A stretch of 64,000 nucleotides of DNA from positions 682,001 through 746,000 of the forward strand of contig CANUEZ040000028.1 in assembly GCA_948099385.1 (NCBI GenBank), in the 5' to 3' direction. Positions 59,480-64,000 of the stretch are shown here, piece after piece. Origin of the DNA: Fasciola hepatica (taxonomy: Eukaryota; Platyhelminthes; Trematoda; Plagiorchiida; Fasciolidae). The number at the start of each line of letters is the position of its first letter. The first letter of the stretch is position 1. A program made the position numbers and the translations under genes. A model generated the notes under the pieces. It ran no database searches. It saw only the letters and a program-made list of their open reading frames with translations, and had not been told where the DNA came from.

Positions 59480-59720
59480 TACGTAAAATATGGATGTTGT
59501 ATCCCGTATTCAGCAATAGAACGAAAGAATGTACGAACTCGAGTTCATGATGGTGTGACAAGCGGACGAGGACAAATCTGTCTCACTTGGAGCTATCCGC
59601 ATGTGATTGATAGAATGGAACAAAGCCAAATGTGGCACAGGCAGGCACTGCACGCGCGAGTGTAAGACCAACAGCACCGGAATGAATCACGTGAGGATCC
59701 CAGTGACGTGTGGATCGGCC
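59480..59720 (+). repeat. Dispersed repeat R3, copy
   Basis: Shares CATGTGATTGATAGA and GGAACAAAG, CACCGGAATGAATCACGTGA with 36380-36810, and more weakly with 25010-25275. Non-coding. Confidence 0.6.
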
Positions 59721-62270
59721 ACACAACAATAGACCAATTAAAAATAGCACAATCACTATCCCCACATGATGCTCTTGTAAAGTTCCATTGTTGATCTCGA
59801 TAAGTGTTAGGTTAAGAACTGTAGAACTCTGGTGCGTATACATTCAAGAGAGGATACAACAATACTGGGGTCGTACAGTTTTCTTGGAAATGGTAGGCCG
59901 ATACATAACAGTTAGTAAAAGTTCACAAGTTTCTTTGGGCAAACATGACTGGAGATTACTTACGAACGGTAAACAAGCTACTAGGTAGATCTTCCAATAG
60001 GACTAACGAAAAACTGATGGGCAGTTGACCATCCACTCTGCATTTGTCGTGCGCATCTTTTAAGGAAACTCGTCAAGACAACAGGGAAGTAGGTATGAGT
60101 AGATGAATAAGTAGAATATAATTTTAGGATGGGTGAGCATCAAATTCTGGATCGATCAGTTTCAGTGGTAGAGGAGTAAAATTATTGACGAAGTGATTCG
60201 ACGTGCAGTATCCAAGCTGAGCTCATCTTTTTATCGGAACAGATAGCAGACGTAATTTGCGAGATGCCGGCATTTCTTTTAATCTTCTTATTCGCCAAAC
60301 AAATTGGGAAACAGCCCGGTAAATCTGACTGACTAACTCCATTGAAAACAACGGAAGCATTGTACACCTGTTTCGTTTTTGCAGGGAATCACCAGCAGCA
60401 CATATCCAAAGAGTGTCACTGAGGTTTTCATAGACTTGCTCCAACTCAGTAACATTATATGATGGGTGCTATATTCTGTAGTGTTGCTTAAGCGCATCAG
60501 TATCCAGCCAGAATAACCAAGTATTAACGTGTGTGACTAACGAAACGCACTCCCATTTAGACTGTCGTATGGGACGTCGTGGATATACTCTCCTGACGGT
60601 AGATGCCGAAAAACCTCAGTAAATTTTACTACGCGACTTCATATGTAGGAGAAAGGGGGAGACCAAAAAGGATTGACACATAAAACAACTGTGTTCCGAA
60701 CAACTGCCAGTGAGAACCGATGACCTCAGGCTTGCACTCTGAATCATGTTTTCCACGGCCCCACACTCACTGAGTCGGGCGTTCTGGCATGAACGCCGCG
60801 TATCCGTACACACTCAGCTAGGTGGACCACCACCCACCAGTCGAGCTTCCATTGCTGACTGACTGTCGTTTGTGTTCCTTGAGAGACTGCCATTCACATA
60901 CGTGAGCCCACCGTTGATTAGTTATTTCTGTCATGTTTGTATCGTTCATAATTGAACGTGATTGGCGGCATATGCACTCCCCGCTGAGTACTTCCCTGAC
61001 TTCCGCATTTTCTTGATTACGTTCCTTGGTACGGTGTAGAGCAGTCTGGCGTTCGTCATTCGTGGCGTTAGCAGTTCACATTGCAAGTAAAATTAATACT
61101 CAGTAAAACAACCCTACCGTGTCCAGTTGAATTGGACTGAGAGACGGCATTTTGTTGATCATTACAAGATCAGAAGTAAGTGCAAATCGTGATAGAGTAG
61201 AAATTCGTTCGCAACACTTGACATGTTTTTGTTTATCATCACCAAGCGAAGAAAGTCTATAATCCTCCTAACAGGAGTCTGAAAAGCAATCAAATTCCGG
61301 AGAATCAGATACGCGCGAATATAGAATCACATTTTACCATTTTACTGGTGGAAATGTGGGGACTTGGGTAGTTGAGGTAAGAAAAATACAGTTGATGTAA
61401 GAAGCAGGCTGGGTAAAACAAACGGCATTCCGAAATACCTCATCACCAACGGGATTGTTAGTTTTTGACCAGCCGAAAAGCTAATTGATGCTTAAATCAA
61501 CTGCAACCATCAGACAGTCACTATTTACTCGCACACTCCATCACACCTATCCAGAAAAATATTTCTTGATTAGATTTTACAAATTATGATTCTTCGTGAT
61601 AAACAAAGAACAAGCCTTCCCTGCTATAAAGTTGACAATAGATTTCAGAACACAAAGATTGCACGATATATCCGGGATCATTTCGTCTCATCTTTATAAA
61701 ATGCGGACACAAACACCTACTGGATGAGCACGCAAAGATTATCACACATCGTTACCACGGCAATGATAAACTAATCACAAGCTCGCGTTGTTTGTACGGT
61801 TCACGCTAGTGTGTACGGATCTACAGGGCCTCCACTTACCTTAGTACCTCTGTGTTTATGGTAGAGTGGACTACTTTAACTGCCTGACTTGCACTGACGC
61901 GCTGCTTGGTCTCACAAAGATGTAGGGTAATCGATGATTTCATCCATCTTTGCTTGGCTAATGACGCAGTCTTGGAGAATTTTCTGTTCATTGCCTTCTT
62001 CAAGTCACATTGGAATATGTTTGGCCGCTGGATAAAGCAACTCCCTTTCAACTCTCCCAATATAAGTGGCTCAGCACCCACTTCTGAACAGCCTACGCAA
62101 TTAGGCTTGGTGGAGATGGGCATTCGTTCTTTGATCAATAGCACGGTTAACCGGTAATCGTGATTACAATTACCGTTTCGGGAGCAAAGTGGACGCCGCT
62201 AACAGATGACTTCAAAAGTTTTTTTATTAAGTCACTTGCATTGCCACCTTGAAAAGAGAATTACTGCAGT
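59721..62270. other. Interior of second inverted repeat, no gene recognised
   Basis: No motif in any frame. A 102-codon minus-strand frame at 61836-62144 has ordinary composition but no recognisable family; it ends 127 bp from the right arm. I leave it unnamed. Confidence 0.4.
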
Positions 62271-62678
62271 GACCTGGAGATGAATCAGTTTGAATGTGTA
62301 AATTCATGAACAAAAATTACTATATACAAACATAACCAATTAGTATTTAGCTCTAGGCATTTTGGATGTTGTTCGATACCACAGGGCTGCTCATTGTTTG
62401 TCTGCTTGCTGTAGGAATAATTGGTTTCGACCAATTGAGAAACACACTTTTAACTACTCTGCTTGCGGATGGTTGAACCTCTAGCTTCCTTAGCCAGTAC
62501 CGCGTCTTGTGTTGTTATAAAACGTACATGTGATCGACATTGTTAAAATACAAATAGTCCTACACCTATTCCACTGACTTTTATCGCCTTTTGGCAACCG
62601 TAGGGTCTTTAGATTTTTTGCCGATTCCTTAGACCATTCTCGGGGTCTAGTTAGTACCTGGCCATTCGGAGTGCTAAA

Positions 62679-63309
62679 TTACAAATATATTTTCATTTCA
62701 AGCACTGCAGTTGGAATATCCATTCTTGGTTTTATGTCGTATTATTTTGGCAGGAATGATGCTGGACATCCACTTTCCGTGAGAGTTTTAGTTTCCCGAT
62801 TGTTGTCTAACCCCATTTTAGTAAACGTGCAAATATTCTTCTTCCTAATGAATTGAACTGTAGAATGAACACAACACCTGTGTATGCTACTAATGGTCTA
62901 AGTATGCAACAAAAGCTAAAAATAAATTATTTTTATCTTACTCTTGTGTAAACCTGAAAAATCCCAGATAATCTGTTACACTGTATGCATTTCGTATCTG
63001 ATCCGGGACATTGCTTTATGCAAATGAACTTCGGGTAGACAAAAATGTTCATTTTATCTTGTCAGTCTGCATAAGAAGGGTACATAGACACCAATCAGTT
63101 CCATATCCTCGCGGGTTTTGCACGTCAGTCGATGACTATGGAGGGAGGGTCAACTGAATGAGTCTTGTGTTGATCCATTCAGACCTAATAATTACTAGTT
63201 TTCACTAGTATTTTACCCTGACGACCTACGCACAGTACACCGCAAGCTGTAGAAAGGAAGTTTAATTCTTCCTGAATATATCAGTTTCTTTACCTTTTTT
63301 CAATGAATC
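62679..63309. other. No recognisable feature
   Basis: Non-coding sequence between the second inverted repeat and the 3' CR1-like remnant. Confidence 0.4.
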
Positions 63310-64000
63310 AATCACGATAAAGAATGGCTAGCAGTAAGTCCACAACAAGGAGTGGCTATTGCACTCATCGGACACTTCTGTTATGGGGCACGAAGCCGAG
63401 GCTTTCACCGTAGTCAACAATCTTCGCCAACTGGTGGGCCTCCCTACAAGTATTCTCGATCTGGTTGGCGACCGTCTGTACACTCTTGAACCTCGTACTT
63501 ACATTCACTCCCTATCTCCCGTAGGTTTATCGGACTATTGTCCCCCCTCCTTTCCCACTCATTTTTCTCATCCAGTCCTAACACGGAACTCTAGACGCAG
63601 ATTTGGGTGTTATGATTCTAATGACTGGGAATTTTTTTTCGCAACTTTCTGACCTATAGCTTTGTGTCTGATGTTTCCTTGTCTACTTCAAATTTCTCTA
63701 AGACTGTTCTTCAACGTATGCATCTTCACATTCCTAACTTCTCTATACCCGGCAACTCACGGTCCGCTGAGTGGTTGAACCACTCTTTCAACCGTGCTGA
63801 TTATTTGAACAACTCAGCGTACCGCCGATAATGCAGGTCACCCAACAAAACACCTCGACACCGTTTTGTACAAGTTTGGAACAAATGCTAGCTCGCCGTA
63901 CAGAGAACTAAATAGCACTTTGCACGCCACCAACCTGAATGACTAGCCTCATGCGCTACCGGCAGCCAATCATTCTGGTCCCTTACAAAGACGGCTTCCC
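63310..64000 (+). pseudogene. CR1-like non-LTR element, 5' (endonuclease) part, cut by window end
   Basis: A frame at 63359-63652 reads VNNLRQLVGLPTSILDL, then IHSLSPVGLSDYCPP, matching the C-terminal endonuclease core in which an LDL block precedes HSLSPLGLSDH. Sequence to about 63830 continues in another frame as the linker toward reverse transcriptase (WLNHSFNRADYL). A stop after 63652 and a frame change show decay. The reverse transcriptase would lie beyond 64000. Orientation is opposite to the remnant at 38940-41331. Confidence 0.75.

Larger units (their letters stand above)
57790..62678. repeat. Second large inverted-repeat structure, 409-bp arms
   Basis: Arms 57790-58198 and 62271-62678 are inverted copies (sum 120469) and nearly identical in the inner 300 bp, with more differences in the outer 100 bp. 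Both inner ends stop sharply after CCAGGTC. The 4.07-kb interior holds a Tc1-type transposase remnant and a copy of R3. It may be a large DNA transposon with long inverted ends, or two copies of one short element in opposite orientation. Confidence 0.85.

Overview
The window reads as non-coding-rich, repeat-dense animal DNA, most likely from a digenean trematode (flatworm). I infer this from two Ty3/gypsy elements with the C-x2-H-x9-C-x3-C Gag box and a TGGTGAGCCC primer site typical of the CsRn1-type lineage described from flukes, together with a Penelope-like element, CR1-like non-LTR remnants, Tc1/mariner remnants and long gene-poor intervals. No sequence search was possible, so the species is not identified.

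Only one convincing host gene is present: a 948-residue, single-exon CDK5 activator (p35 type) on the minus strand at 47321-50167. It keeps the myristoylation start and the C-terminal kinase-activating fold, but has a very long N-terminal extension.

Layout. 1-7644 holds decayed repeats: a foldback, a Tc1 remnant, a hairpin, a gypsy integrase scrap and SINE-like and dispersed repeats. 7645-34071 is a giant imperfect palindrome with two 2657-bp arms in inverted orientation around a 5.36-kb spacer. The left arm is split by a nest of three LTR retrotransposons at 9016-24760. Element A (TSD ACAG) carries element B inside its gag (TSD CACC) and element C, in reverse orientation, in its 3' untranslated region (TSD CTAT). 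The right arm keeps the empty site for A. The spacer contains a decayed Penelope-like element whose 5' end lies 9 bp from the right-arm junction. 34072-47320 is mostly unannotatable, with dispersed repeats, a (TA)n tract and a CR1-like remnant. After the CDK5 activator come simple repeats, a Tc1 element with long terminal inverted repeats at 56152-57757, a second inverted-repeat structure at 57790-62678 with 409-bp arms, and the 5' part of another CR1-like element running off the window end.

The most interesting system is translational. In both A and B the Gag reading frame ends with Gly-Asn encoded by the slippery heptamer G_GGA_AAC. Pol lies exactly in the -1 frame, and a strong hairpin starts 5-7 nt downstream: 12 perfect base pairs in B, and 10 base pairs with one bulge in A. 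This is a textbook -1 programmed frameshift cassette kept in two diverged families. Element C uses another arrangement: its Pol is +1 to Gag after a G7 run, and its Pol stop codon lies inside the TATA box of its own 3' LTR.
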